A stretch of DNA of 64,000 nt from Turnera subulata (GCA_028386065.3 JAKUCV010007250.1:81395-145394), one strand, 5' to 3'; counted from the stretch's first letter, positions 9,771 to 21,916 are shown. Numbers and translations: made by a program. The notes: generated from the letters alone by a model not told the origin.

Positions 9771-11550
9771 GTCAAACGTGACCGGCCAGGCACCCGAGCG
9801 AGCCTAGCGACCAGCACAAGGCATCCAAAGGCCTAAGCCAAACTGTAGGCAGAAGCTAGCCAGACGGGCAGCAGTAACTAACGCGCAACAATTGTCAAAG
9901 CGGGCATCACAATATAAAGTACGAACGTGTACACGCAAACATTCAGCTTATATTTACATAGATTATGTACATTAATTCGGGGCACTACAAGCATCAGTTT
10001 TTAGCCAACCCTCACAAGCTCATATACTCTAAGAGAGACTAAGTCTGGCTATGTACCCATCGCTACAAAGATACGCCTCACGAACCTGCCCACACCAGCT
10101 GCTTGTGCTCTCCTAGCCCTGAAATTGGGTGTGGAAAGAATGGGGGGTGAGTCCACGGCTCAATAAGCAGGTGATTATACAAGGCATTAGCAAAGACACA
10201 AACAAGCGGCAAATAACATCCAATAACCAAACATCTCAAGTTGCCGTGTCAGCCCACGGGTAAGCTATCATGGAGTTGTACCTAGCCTACCTACGGGTCT
10301 GGTAGCCCTGCCAACAGTGTTACTTCTTAGCCTACAGCCCCACGTACGAGGCATATCAGTTTGGCTACCACAACCACACACGGCGCCAAGCACAACACCA
10401 CCATCATCTCAATTGACCTAGCAGCCTAGGAGCATTGCAAGGTCCACCATTAAACCATCTCATGTAATGTCATGATGCAAATGGAATGCATGGAATGCAT
10501 AGTCCGAATATCAGACTCATCTCAAGCCAAGGGATATCATAAACATCTCAACATCTCAATTGCACCATAGGTGCCATCTCAATAAGAAATTGGGTCATCC
10601 ACCAAGCCAATAAGCATCACAGCCATCACACAAGTATGCAACCAAGCTTACACAAATTCAGGCCTCACTAGGCCCTTCTCCTTCCTTTGGTGCTCCTTGG
10701 GTTCTAGTACCTGCCCATGCATAAAGATACATTAACAACGAGCACAACATCATTTAAGTAGCAAAGCATCAATTAAAGAGGCGTTTAGACCTAAGTGCCA
10801 GTGCATTGGTACACCCGTAGGCTCGCCAACAGGCTAACCAGGGGACCAAGGGTGCACCAGCAGGGCCAACTGCGCATATTAGCGCGCCAATTGGCCTCCC
10901 ACAAGGCCAATTGCGCACCCAATCACTCAATTAACACCCCCACGCAACCAGAAACCCTCTTACAACCTAAACACATAGCATCACAGTCTTAGGCTTCCCA
11001 CAAAACCGAATTGGTGTACTGTCCAAACTCACAGCACACCTAGCAAGTCAATTCATACCAAAACCACTAAGAAATCCAACTCAGATCACTTACCCCCTTC
11101 CTTTGTGTGCTTACTACTTGAGAGAACCCTGAAGATGGCCAAGTATTTTCTCCCTTAGTGCCTATCACGTTTCTGGGAAGAAATGGGGCTTGAGGTGCTT
11201 GTTTGACTACTTAAACTCAAGCTAGCAGCTCAGTCAGCAGCCACTTGCAGCCCCCTTCTCCCAAAAATCTGCCACCTTGCTCAAACTCCTCTTCACCACC
11301 TACTTAAATTCCAACCTATTAACTTAAGCCATCATACCCCCCATACTTGGCCCTCAATCAGTTTTCTCAAGCAATCAGCACACACTAACCCATGATTAAG
11401 ACTAATTACAAACTAATTAATCAAATCGAGCCAATGCTAGCCAACAAAAACCGTAGGTTAGCCAACTGAGGCTAACCGATACCAACTCTCACCCCAGTGC
11501 CCATCCTCATCAAGTAAACATACTAGGCTTCGATTAGTCGGGTTATCACA
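9771..11550 (-). repeat. Gypsy 3' LTR (left on plus strand)
   Basis: It is nearly identical along its length to 16488-18259. The inner end reads TTATCACA on the plus strand, next to the polypurine tract. The outer end begins GTCAAACGTG directly after Cassandra, without the TGCCATGCCCC found at the matching edge of the other LTR. The open frame at 10795-10992 recurs in the other LTR and has no domain. Confidence 0.9.
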
Positions 11551-12290
11551 TCATCTCCCCCTTTATAAAATTCGTCCTCGAATTTACCTGAAAATAGGTG
11601 CGGGTACTTGTCCAGCATCTCTTTTTCGGATTCCCAAGTAACCTCTTGCCCTGAGGCATCTTCCCACAAAACCTTCACAGAAGTGACTTTCTTATTACGG
11701 AGTCTACGTGCCTGCCTGTCTACTATCATAATTGGCTGTGCTTTATATGTTAGTTCTTCCCCCAACTGAATATCTTATGGTACAAGGACATGTGAGGGAT
11801 CCGACAAATATTTTCTTAACATCGAGACATGAAACACCGGGTGAATTTGTGACATTTTCGGTGGCAATGCAAGATGATACGCCACTGGTCCAATCTTCTC
11901 GAGTACCTCAAATGGACCCAAATATCGGGGACTTAATTTCCCTTTTCTTCTGAATCGTAGCACACCTCTTGTGGGTGAAACTTTAAGGAAAACTATATCC
12001 CCAACTGAGAACTCCAAGTCCCGTCTTCTATTATCTGCATAGGACTTTTGTCTGCTCTGGGCTGCAGCTAGATTTTCACGGGCTATTTTCACCTTTTCGG
12101 CTGTCAGCTCAACAACTTCCGGCCGTAGCAATTTTCTGACCCCAACTTCATCCCAACAGATCGGTGTTCGATACCCGCGACCATACAACACCTCATATGG
12201 AGCCATACCAATACTGGACCGGTTGCTATTGTTATAGGCAAATTCAACCAAAGACAGGTACTTACTCCAACTATCCCCATAACTTAGCAT
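11523..12290 (-). pseudogene. Gypsy pol 3' end: integrase C-terminal part and chromodomain
   Basis: Positions 11775-12290 carry the integrase core end and C-terminal domain, with SIGMAPYEVLYGR, VFLKVSP, KLSPRYLGPFEVLEKIG and HPVFHVSMLRKY. A second frame (11523-11765) adds a chromodomain-like module, with KVLWEDASGQEVTWESE and the end of the polyprotein. Chromodomains on plant Gypsy integrases help target heterochromatin. A frame change near 11770 separates the two pieces. Confidence 0.85.
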
Positions 12291-12296
12291 GCAAGC

Positions 12297-13086
12297 TCAC
12301 AACATATCCTCCAGAATTTGTATCACCCGTTCACTTTGCCCATCTATTTGTGGGTGGAATGCCGTACTCAAATCAAGTTGAGTTCCCATAGCTTCCTGGA
12401 AGCTTCGCCAAAATCTTGATGTGAATTACGGACCTCGATTAGAAACTATCGACGCCGACACACCATGTAAGCTCACAACTTCATCAATATAAATTTGAGC
12501 TAGTTTGGCAAAATTATAAGTAGTCTTCACTGGCAGAAAGTGAGCAGATTTACTTAATCTACTAACAATCACCCAAATGGAATCAAATCCACCCGCAGTG
12601 CAGGGCAATCCACTAACAAAATCCATAGCAACTCTTTCCCACTTCCATTCTGGGACAGACAAGGGCTGAAGCAACCCTGGTGCTTTTTTATGCTCACCCT
12701 TTACTTGTTGGCATATCAAACATTTAGCAACATAATCTGCCACATCCCACTTCATGTTATTCCACCAATAATGTGTTTTCAAATCGTAATACATCTTGGT
12801 GGAACCCGGGTGTAGTGTATATCGAGTCTGATGCCTCTTTCAAAAGTTTGTTACGAAGTTTACCGACAACAGGGACATACATCCTTGTGCCCAACCTTAG
12901 AATACCATCATCCGATACCACAAATCCAGCTAGTTCTCCCCGACTTGCCTTTTCCTTCCACGATTTTGTTTCCGTGTCATCATTTTGGGCCTTAGCAATT
13001 TCCTCATTTAAAACAGGACGCACTTGATAGTGTGCCAATAATACTCCTGATTCAGCTACCTCACATTGCAAGCCTTGGTCCAACAA
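12297..13086 (-). pseudogene. Gypsy integrase N-terminal and core domain (broken)
   Basis: The zinc-finger region, with KTHYWWNNMKWDVADYVAKC and CLICQQVKG, is followed by the catalytic core. The first Asp (AMDFVSGLP) is present. The second position reads SNRGP, with Asn where the catalytic Asp belongs (codon at about 12438-12440). Stops follow at 12426-12428 and 12297-12299, and a frame change separates this piece from the RNase H near 13095. No active integrase can come from this copy. Confidence 0.87.
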
Positions 13087-13104
13087 CTCATGTCAAGCTC
13101 CAAC

Positions 13105-13590
13105 TCAGGGTCTTCTGGCCACACTAAGATACGCCAAACTACCAACAGATTTCCGGCTTAATGCATCCGCTACAACATTTGCTTTTCCGGGATGATACTT
13201 GATAACGCAATCATAATCCTTAAGCAACTCTACCCATCTCCGTTGTCTCAAGTTCAGATCCCGTTGCTCCATTATGTACTTCAAACTTTTGTGGTCCGTG
13301 TAAATCTCACAAGGTTCCCCATACAAATAATGTCTCCAGATTTTCAAAGCAAACACCACTGCTGCCATCTCAAGGTCGTGCACTGGGTAATTCTCCTCAT
13401 TCTTTTTTAGTTTCCGGGACGCATAAGCAATCACTTTGCCATCCTGCATCAAAACGCAGCCCAAACCATTCCTTGATGCATCACAATAAACAGTATACAC
13501 ACCATTCTCCTTTGGCAATGCAAGTATTGGTGCAGTGGTTAACCTATGTTTCAGCTCCTGGAAGCTAGCCTCACAAGCATTAGACCACAC
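13105..13590 (-). pseudogene. Gypsy RNase H domain
   Basis: The first catalytic Asp is in [42 protein letters not shown] supplies the conserved Glu region, and [10 protein letters not shown] and DALSRKS supply the later Asp residues. It lies in the same frame as the reverse transcriptase piece, separated only by the stop at 13591-13593. It ends at a frame change near 13100. Confidence 0.88.
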
Positions 13591-13593
13591 AAA

Positions 13594-15015
13594 CTATTTC
13601 TTCTTTTGGGTCAACCCACACAATGGTGCAGTAATGGAGGAAAAGCCCTCAACAAAAAGACGGTAATAGCCTGCCAACCCAAGAAAACTCCGTACTTCAG
13701 TCACATTGGTCGGCCTCGGCCACTTCACAATTGCCTCCACCTTCTGCGGGTCTACTTCAATACCCTTAGCCAATATTACATGGCCTAGAAATGATACTCT
13801 TTCCAACCAGAACTCGCACTTGGAAAATTTTGCAAACAATTTCTCTTTCCGTAGAATCTGCAACACAATTCCCAAATGCACCACATGCTCCTTTTTAGTT
13901 TTAAAGTGCACCAACACATCGTCAATAAAAACAATCACAAACTTGTCAAGGTATTGCTTGAACACCCGATTCATCAAGTCCATAAATGTTGTAGGTGCAT
14001 TCGTAAGTCTGAATGGCATCACCAAAAACTCATAGTGCCCATACCTTGTCCGGAAAGCTGTTATCCGCACATCTTCCTCCTTAATCTTCAACTGATGGTA
14101 ACCTGACCTCAAATCAATCTTTGAAAAGTACTTTGCCCCCTGCAATTGATCAAATAAATCATCGATGCGGGGCAATGGATACTTATTTCGCACAGTCAGC
14201 TTGTTCAATTGCTGATAATCTACACACATTCTCATCGAACCATCTTTCTTTTTAACAAACAGAACTGGAGCTCCCCACGGAGACACACTAGGTCTGATAA
14301 ATCCCTTGTCCAACAAATCTTGTAGCTGAGTTTTCAACTCCTTCAATTCTGTAGGGGCCATTCGATAAGGTGTAATTGACACAGGTTCTGCCCCAGACAC
14401 GAGTTCAATGCCAAACTCAATCTCACGTTCTGGTGGTAATCCCGGCAAATCATCGGGGAAAACATCAAGGAACTCATTGACAACAGGAACTTGATCAATT
14501 GAAATTTTTGGCTCACCTACACTTTGTACTGATGCCAAATACAAACAATCGGTTTGTCGTGCTACTCGAGCTGCTTTCACCGTAGAAATTATTTGGGGTT
14601 GAGATGAAACAAACTTCCCCTGAAAAATAAATTCTGCCTCCCCAACAGGCTGAAACTTCACCCTTTTATTAGCACAATCAACACGTGCACCATACTGAGA
14701 CAACCAATCCATGCCTAAGATCACATCAAAGTCTGCCATCGGCAGCAACAACAAATCTATCGGCAAGTGATGGTCCATCACATAAATATCACACCCCCGA
14801 TACATTCTATCCACATAGACACGCTCATCAAGAGGCGTGTACACAGCCAACGGACTTCCGAGACTAACAGATATCTCCTTAAAGTACTTAGCAAAATGAG
14901 AGTTAACAAAGGAGTGCGTACACCCCGTATTAATTAAACACAATGCAGGGCACAAATTAACTTTCAGTATACCTGTCACAACAGTGTTGGAGGCTTTTGC
15001 ATCCTCCTGAGTCAA
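13594..15015 (-). pseudogene. Gypsy protease and reverse transcriptase
   Basis: This is the longest surviving frame (473 codons). The N-terminal part is the retropepsin, but its active-site triad reads NTG in [12 protein letters not shown] (about residues 26-37) instead of DTG, so it would be inactive. Reverse transcriptase follows with [39 protein letters not shown] and the catalytic FIDD in [19 protein letters not shown] has Arg where Gly is usual. A frameshift near 15040 separates this piece from gag, and a stop at 13591-13593 cuts off RNase H. Confidence 0.9.
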
Positions 15016-16349
15016 GCAAAATACCCTAGCCTGTCCCTGGCCGGGTTGATAGCTGCTGCCTTTACTTGCAGCTCCTCGACTAGTACTTCCCTGCCTCGGA
15101 AGGAGGACTGGCTATCTGTCCGCTGTGACCTTGGTGGTGGTGATGCTACATTGGATGCCATAGATGATTGTCCAACGGAACACTCCTTGGCTATATGCCC
15201 AGCCTGCCCACATATGTAACACAAATTTTTTCCCACCGGGCATTCCCGTGACATATGTCCAAACTTGCCACACCTGAAGCATAAACTATTGGGCCTCATT
15301 TGTATACTTTGAGTACCCTGAAATTGGCTAGTTACAGGTCTCATCGAACTACCCCTAAAGCTTGGGATACCATAACTAGGACTACCCTTGAAACGAGCCC
15401 TAGGTTGGTTAACCCACAATCCTGTCTTCCCACGCCCACGAATTTGGCTTGAACCAGCAATAAAACTCTGTTGGTTTTGGGTATTATCTTGCCTCATCCT
15501 CTTGACACTTACCTCACCTCTTTCAGCTTGAGTCTTCATCTCAATTGCCCGAGCTTTGTCTACTGCTTCAGCATAAGAGCTAAATGGTATAGCCACTAAT
15601 GAGTTATAAATATAACCCTTCAGTCCTCCAATGAACCTTTTGATCTTCCTCCACTGATCTGAAATCAAATGCAAGGCATACTTAGACAGGTTTGTGAACT
15701 TGGACTCATACTCTCCCACTATCATGTCCCCTTGCCTTAGGAGTTCAAATTCAGCCGCTTTTTGATCCCTAACACTCTCAGACAAGAATCGTTCAGGAAA
15801 TGCGGCACGGAACTCAGTCTAGGTCCACGGAATGGCATCAGGCATCCTCTCCCTCATTTTAGCATCATACCAATTGTTAGCTTCATCACCCTTTAGCCAG
15901 AAAGCAGCAAGATCAACTGCTCGATGATCAGTGCATTCCATCACTTGGCAACATTTCCACACATCATCCAAAAATCACTGTGGATCTTCATTTTCAGCCC
16001 CGGAAAATGTTGGTGGGTCAAGTTTCACAAATGTCACCAAAGTTGATTCCCCACTATGATCTCGGAGTACCGGGTCCTCTCTACTTTTTTGATCAGCAGC
16101 AATCGCCTCCGCGATAGTCTCAACTGCCCTGTTAACACCATGCAAACCAGCCTTCAGCACCTCCAAAGGCATCTCTTGAGAGGCATCTGAATACTCTGCT
16201 TTGCTGGGCAACTCATCACCAGCATCCCCTGGAACATAAGTCTCATCGTCTACATCCTCAGCATCCTGAACAGATTGCACATCCGGGGCAACCACCTCAG
16301 TTAACACTTCCTTTCCCAACTTCCATTTTGTCGGCTTACCTGCACACAT
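15012..16349 (-). pseudogene. Gypsy gag with two CCHC zinc knuckles (broken)
   Basis: The N-terminal part (15975-16349) ends near LDPPTFSGAENEDP at a stop (15975-15977). After a further stop at 15819-15821, the capsid and nucleocapsid continue (15012-15785): FELLRQGDMIVGEYESKF, then two zinc knuckles, CFRCGKFGHMSREC and CYICGQAGHIAKEC. The frame is lost near 15040, just before the protease. The 5' edge adjoins the right LTR and the primer-binding site at 16461-16473. Confidence 0.87.
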
Positions 16350-16460
16350 TGCACAAGAAAACCAGCATATAAAAGTTAGCTCTCACCATCCCACGGTCTC
16401 TAATGATGAGTAACAGCCTACGGAAGCACATCAACCCTATGCCCCTTAACACATAACCAT

Positions 16461-16473
16461 GCTCCGCTACCAA
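16461..16473 (-). other. Gypsy primer-binding site
   Basis: The minus strand reads TTGGTAGCGGAGC, the same sequence as the Cassandra primer-binding site at 9203-9215. Between it and the LTR homology start at 16488 lies the complement of TATGCCATGCCCC, which probably includes the true LTR edge. Confidence 0.75.
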
Positions 16474-16487
16474 GTATGCCATGCCCC

Positions 16488-18259
16488 GTCAAACGTGATC
16501 GGCCAGGCACCCGAGCCAGCCTAGCGACCAGCCCAGAGCACCCAAAGGCCTAAGCCAAACTATAGGCAGAAGCTAGCTAGACGGACAACAGTAACTAACG
16601 CGCAGCAATTGTCAAAGCGGGCATCACAATATAAAGTACGAACGTGTACACGCAAACATTCAGCTTATATTTACATAGATTATGTACAATAATTCGGGGC
16701 ACTACAAGCATCAGTTTTTAGCCAACCCTCACAAGCTCATATACTCTAAGAGAGACTAAGTCTGGCTATGTACCCATCGCTACAAAGATACGCCTCTCAA
16801 ACCTGCCCACACCAGCTGCTTGTGCTCTCTTAGCCCTGAAATTGGGTGTGGGAAGAATGGGGGGTGAGTCCACAGCTCAATAAGCAGGTGGTCATACAAG
16901 GCATTAGCAAAGACACAAACAAGCGGCAAATAACATCCAATAACTAAACATCTCAAGTCGTCGTGATCAACCCACGGGTAAGCTATCGTGGAGTTGTACC
17001 TAGCCTACCTACGGGTCTGGTAGCCCTGCCAACAGTGTTACTTCTTAGCCTACAGCCCCACGTACGAGGCATATCAGTTTGGCTACCACAACCACACACG
17101 GCACCAAGCACAACACCACCATCATCTCAATTGACCTAGCAGCCTAGGAGCACTGCAAGGTCCACCATCAAACCATCTCATGTAATGTCATGATGCAAAT
17201 AGAATGCATGGAATGCATAGTCCGAATATCGGACTCATCTCAATCCAAGGCATATCATAAACATCTCAACATCTCAATTGCACCATAGGTGCCATCTCAA
17301 TAGGAAATTGGATCATCCACCAAGCCAATAAGCATCACATAAGTATGCAACCAAACTTACACAAATTCAGGCCTCACTAGGCCCTTCTCCTTCCTTTGGT
17401 GCTCCTTGGGTTCTAGTACCTGCCCATGCATAAAGATACATTAACAACGAGCACAACATTATTTAAGTAGCAAAGCATCAATTAAAGAGGCGTTTAGACC
17501 TAAGTACCAGTGCATTGGTACACTCGTAGGCTCGCCAACAGGCTAACCAGGGGACCAAGGGTGCACCAGCAGGGCCAACTGCGCATTTTAGCGCACCAAT
17601 TGGCCTCCCACAAGGCCAATTGCGCACCCAATCACTCAATTAACACCCCCACGCAACCAGAAACCCTCTTACAACCTAAACACATAGCATCACAGTCTTA
17701 GGCTTCCCACAAAACTGAATTGGTGCACTGTCCAAACTCACAGCACACCTAGCAAGTCAATTCATACCAAAACCACTAAGAAATCCAACTCAGATCACTT
17801 ACCCCCTTCCTTTGTGTGCTTACTACTTGAGAGAACCCTGAAGATGGCCAAGTATTTTCTCCCTTAGTGCCTATCACGTTTCTGGGCAGAAATGGGGCTT
17901 GAGGTGCTTGCTTGACTACTTAAACTCAAGCTAGCAACTCAGTCAGCAGCCACTTGCAGCCCCCTTCTCCCCAAAATCTGCCACCTTGCTCAAACTCCTC
18001 TCCACCACCTACTTAAATTCCAACCTATCAACTTAAGCCAACATACCCCCCATACTTAGCCCTCAATTAGTTTTCTCAAGTAATCAGCACACACTAACCC
18101 GTGATTAAGACTAATTACAAACTAATTAATCAAATCGAGCCAATGCTAGCCAACAGAAATTGTAGGTTAGCCAACTGAGGCCAACCGATACCAACTCTCA
18201 CCCCAGCGCCCATCCTCATCAAGTAAACATACTAGGCTTCGATTAGTCGGTTTATCACA
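16488..18259 (-). repeat. Gypsy 5' LTR (right on plus strand)
   Basis: This is a direct repeat of 9771-11550. On the minus strand it begins TGTGATAAACCGAC, next to the GATAT target-site copy (18260-18264). Visible differences from the other LTR are mostly single transitions. Confidence 0.9.
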
Positions 18260-18264
18260 GATAT

Positions 18265-18927
18265 GAAGCATATTCTCCATGATACCAGGACAAGCCATAC
18301 AACAAGAAGAGTCCGTCATCTTTTTACGGTGTCGCAGCTCATTTGTAGGAAGTTTTACATGAGCTACAAGCCATAAGAAAGAACGGACCCGCTGTGGACC
18401 TGGCCAATGCCATACATTTTTCCATAAACCATGGATTGGATCCCAAGAAGCGCTGGCAAGAAGAGTGTAGGCAGATTTGGTGGTAAACATACCAGATGCC
18501 GACCATCCCCAAGATAATGAATCATTATGGCCTGAGCTAGGAGGAGGCATTGTTGCCACCTTGAGGAGTAAATCCCTCGATAAATAAGGAGCAAAGAGGC
18601 TCCAATTCCACCCACCTAACGGGGTGATGAAATCGGCCAGGAACGTTGATCATCCAGTATGTTTCCTTGAGCGTACCCAAGTAAAGGTCCTTGGCAAGTG
18701 TCAACCCACCAGTCCTGCCAAAATGAAATTAAAGTACCATCACCGACCTGCCATTGGACCCCATGCGCAGTAATCGGCCATAACTTCTGTAAGCCTCTCC
18801 ATAAGGGGGACATATCCTTCCTCTCATTAAGCATCATTCGTCCATTCTGTAGCCTCAAATACTTTGCCGAAAGTACTTCTTCCCATAAGCCGGATATCCG
18901 GGACATTATCTTCCAACAAAGTTTCAT
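18265..18927 (-). pseudogene. LINE ORF2: post-RT region and start of zf-RVT
   Basis: The minus-strand frames include SGLWEEVLSAKY and WQVGDGTLISFWQDWW (18616-18927). The next piece, within 18265-18559, has the zinc-binding zf-RVT pattern RVRSFLWLVAHVKLPTNE, CCMACPG and ENMLHI. The plus-strand junction at 18265 is where the nested LTR elements entered. Frameshifts near 18610 and 18930 break it. Confidence 0.85.
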
Positions 18928-19044
18928 AAGGAGGGCATCATTAAAGACGGAAAGACATTTAAGCCCTACCTCGCCCGAAGATTTCTGCTGACATATTGTG
19001 CCCCAGTTAATAAGGTGAACCTTACGTTCCTCAGGACGATCCCC

Positions 19045-21024
19045 TCAAATGAAATTCCGACATATCTTTTCAATTTCTTGACATATATGCTGCGGGAGTT
19101 TGGCCGATTGCATAGTATACACCAGTAGTGCACTTAAGAACGATTGACACAAAGTAATTCGCGCAGCTAGAGAAAGCTGGTTGATTTGCCAACCTGCCAA
19201 TCTATTCTTCACAGAATCAATGAGATGGGTATATGTTTTGTTAGTGATACGACCAGCATACAAAGGAACATCGAGATACATTCCCAAATCCTCCGTGATT
19301 TCAAAGCCACTATCACGACCAATCTCCTGCTTAATATTATCCGGTACATTTTTGGAGAAATATATACGAGTCTTAGCCACACTCACCTTCTCCCCATAAT
19401 AGGCACAAAACACATTGAGGCACGTCTGGATCACACGTAGCTGATCAAGAGAAGCCTCAGCAAACAAGATCATGTCATCGGCAAATAAAAGTTGCGAAAT
19501 TGATGGACCGCCTCTACTGGCCTGAATCGACTTCCAATCACCCACACGGACAGCTTGAGATACCAGATGAGAAAATCTTTCTAAGCATAAAACAAAGAGA
19601 TATGAGGATAAAGGGTCCCCCTGACGTACTCCTCGAGTAGGACTGAAAGAGTTGGTCGGAGAGCCATTCCAAAGAACACTCATGCTGACTGAGTTAACAC
19701 AACGCATAATGAGAGAACTATACACCTCAAGAAACCTGCAGTCAGCTAAAGTGTCGGCCAGAAAATTCTAGTCAACACGATCATATGCTTTTTCCAAATC
19801 AAGTTTGATAGCCATATAACCTTTAGTGCCTCTCATATTCCTCATTGTGTAAATGAGTTCTTGTGCCACTACAATATTATCAATGATCTAACGACCAGGA
19901 ATAAAGCTACTTTGGAAAAGGCCAACAAGATGAGGCAGTGCACCTTTAAGTCTATTGACTATCACCTTGGTAATAATTTTAAATAGGACGTTGCATAGGC
20001 CAATAGGGCGGAACTAAGTCACCAATTCAGGTTCATCAATTTTCGGCATTAAAACAAGACAAGTATGGTTTACATCAGAAATAGATAACTGGCCAGCAAA
20101 TGCAAGTTGGACAAAACATACCACATCCGAAGCCACTACACCCCATTGATGTTGGAAAAAGTAGGCTTGGTAGCCATCTGGGCCTGGAGCTTTAAAGGGT
20201 CCCATTTGAAACACCGCAGTCTGTACCTCCTCTGCCGTAACTAGAGCAATCATACAAGTTAAATGTCTCTCCTCCAGCACCGGAAAGTACCCTGACAGTG
20301 GAAAGTTAGAATGGACAGCAGGGTCTTTAGAAAATAGGGAATTGTAAAATGAAACCACCATGTCACGCAATTCATCTAGATTAGAAACCCATTCGCCCTC
20401 TGAGTTTTTCAGTTGCGTCACGCGATTTTTCCTCCTTCGTATTAGCATCGTTGCATGGAAATATTTTGTATTTCTATCTCCATGAATTAACCACTTGGAC
20501 CGGGATTTCTGATACCAGTGAACCTCTTCTTGCTTAAGGACCTGATAGTATTCAGCCAGCAGTTCAGTTTCAAGTTTAAGTAAGAAAGGATTACCCCTAA
20601 CTGAAAGCGCCCGTTGTACCACTGCTAACCGGGCTAAGAGCTTGCATTTACGCCAAAATATGTCCCCAAAAATATATTTGTTCCAATTATTCAGGGCTGG
20701 AGTCAAATGCCATAGTTTGGAATGAGCCGGGTCAGTAGATTGGTTCCAATGATTGGTAACCAGAGAACTAAAATCCGAGTGAGTTGTCCATGCATATTCA
20801 AACCTGAAAGGTCTGGTTCCACCGAAAAACTGTCTCTGCAAAGGAAACAAGGTAATTGGGTGGTGATCTGATTTGACCCGGGATAGGTGGCGGACAGTCG
20901 CTTCCGAAAAGGTCTGAAACCAAGCTGTATTAACAAAGACCTGATCTAATCTTTCATAAACACATCCAAGAGTGTGTTCTTGCCCCCGCCAGGTAAATCT
21001 TGGACCAGAATAACCCAAATCCAC
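19045..21024 (-). pseudogene. LINE ORF2: endonuclease C-terminus and reverse transcriptase
   Basis: Positions 20014-21024 contain the end of the AP endonuclease (YERLDQVFVN, VKSDHHPI) and the start of the reverse transcriptase (MGPFKAPGPDGYQAYFFQ). Positions 19045-19725 hold the core: SPTRGVRQGDPLSSYLFVLC and the catalytic FADD in QLLFADDMILFAE. Between them three stops interrupt an otherwise continuous reading frame (20014-20016, 19888-19890 and 19768-19770). Each is explained by one C-to-T or G-to-A change from Gln or Trp codons. Confidence 0.9.
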
Positions 21025-21042
21025 AAGACCTTAAGAGTTACT

Positions 21043-21540
21043 CTAATCCTTAAATCGACGACAACACTGCAGATTAGCTGGTGCACCCCCTTGCTTCTCT
21101 GAGGGATCTATAATTTCGTTAAAATCTCCAATAAGAGCCCATGGACCAGTTACAGTAGAAGCAAGATGAGCGAGACTAGAAAAACACTCCTGCTTTAGGA
21201 TGGGATTAGGATTGACATAAATCACCGATAGAAAATACCTGACATTAGTGGAAGAGGTGATTTCCAGATGTACATAACCGCCCGTGTGACTCAGAATACG
21301 GACTCTATCACCCCCATTCCTCCATAATATCCACAATTCCCCCGAGAAACCAACAGCAACCACTTTAAAACAGTTGTCAAAACCCCAAGAACGAATTACA
21401 TTATCCGCCCTGGTGCCACTGACTCGTGGTTCTGCAATAATCACCATGTTGATATGATTAATTTGAACCAAATCCAAAATAGAAGTTCAAGCTTGAGAGC
21501 TTGCAGCTCCCGAATATTCCAGTACAGAGTTCTCATTAAG
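21043..21540 (-). pseudogene. LINE ORF2: AP-like endonuclease N-terminal part
   Basis: The exonuclease-endonuclease-phosphatase fold is recognisable. WNIRELQ lies just 5' of the longest frame. It is followed by MVIIAEPRVSG (metal-binding Glu), GFSGELWILWR and the conserved ALIGDFNEI (catalytic Asp and Asn). A stop at about 21043 and another near 21480 break it. Confidence 0.87.
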
Positions 21541-21815
21541 ATAAAAACGAGAGATACAGGAGGGGACTCCATACGGAGGATATAGAATCAATTAGACTTG
21601 GGTTGTGATATCCCAGCTACACCTGAGACATCACCACCAGAAACACTTGTAGAAACCTGTCCAGAGGAGGAAATCACCAGTTCCTAGACTTGCGTATTAT
21701 CCCTAGTACATTGCGTCTCCACCCCCTCCATTAAAATAGAAATTGTGTTGTCAGGGGGTTCAGGAGGCGTCATCTTAGCCGAGGTAGAATGACGAGCGTG
21801 GGGGGGGGGGGGGGG

Positions 21816-21884
21816 NNNNNNNNNNNNNNNNNNNNNNNNNNNNNNNNNNNNNNNNNNNNNNNNNNNNNNNNNNNNNNNNNNNNN
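21816..21884. other. Assembly gap (69 N) flanked by poly-G
   Basis: A run of N sits between 15 G (21801-21815) and 31 G (21885-21915), inside the LINE. The proline-rich open frames spanning it are translations of this artefact. Confidence 0.95.

Positions 21885-21916
<32 letters not shown>

Larger units (their letters stand above)
9771..18259 (-). mobile_element. Ty3/Gypsy chromovirus (Tekay/Del-like) retrotransposon, degenerate
   Basis: LTRs of about 1.78 kb (9771-11550 and 16488-18259) surround a 4.9-kb internal region coding on the minus strand for gag, protease, reverse transcriptase, RNase H, integrase and a chromodomain-like tail. The integrase-after-RNase-H order and the terminal chromodomain identify a chromovirus; the polyprotein style suggests Tekay/Del. 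The minus-strand primer-binding site, TTGGTAGCGGAGC, is the complement of 16461-16473. The polypurine tract, AAAGGGGGAGATGA, is the complement of 11551-11564. The right flank is GATAT (18260-18264). The left LTR appears to lack its outer roughly 11 bp and abuts Cassandra. Several stops and catalytic-residue losses show it is dead. Confidence 0.93.

Noticed and set aside
10795..10992. 65-codon frame, also present at 17510-17701
   Set aside because: It is the same LTR sequence in both Gypsy LTRs and has no domain; LTRs are not expected to code here.
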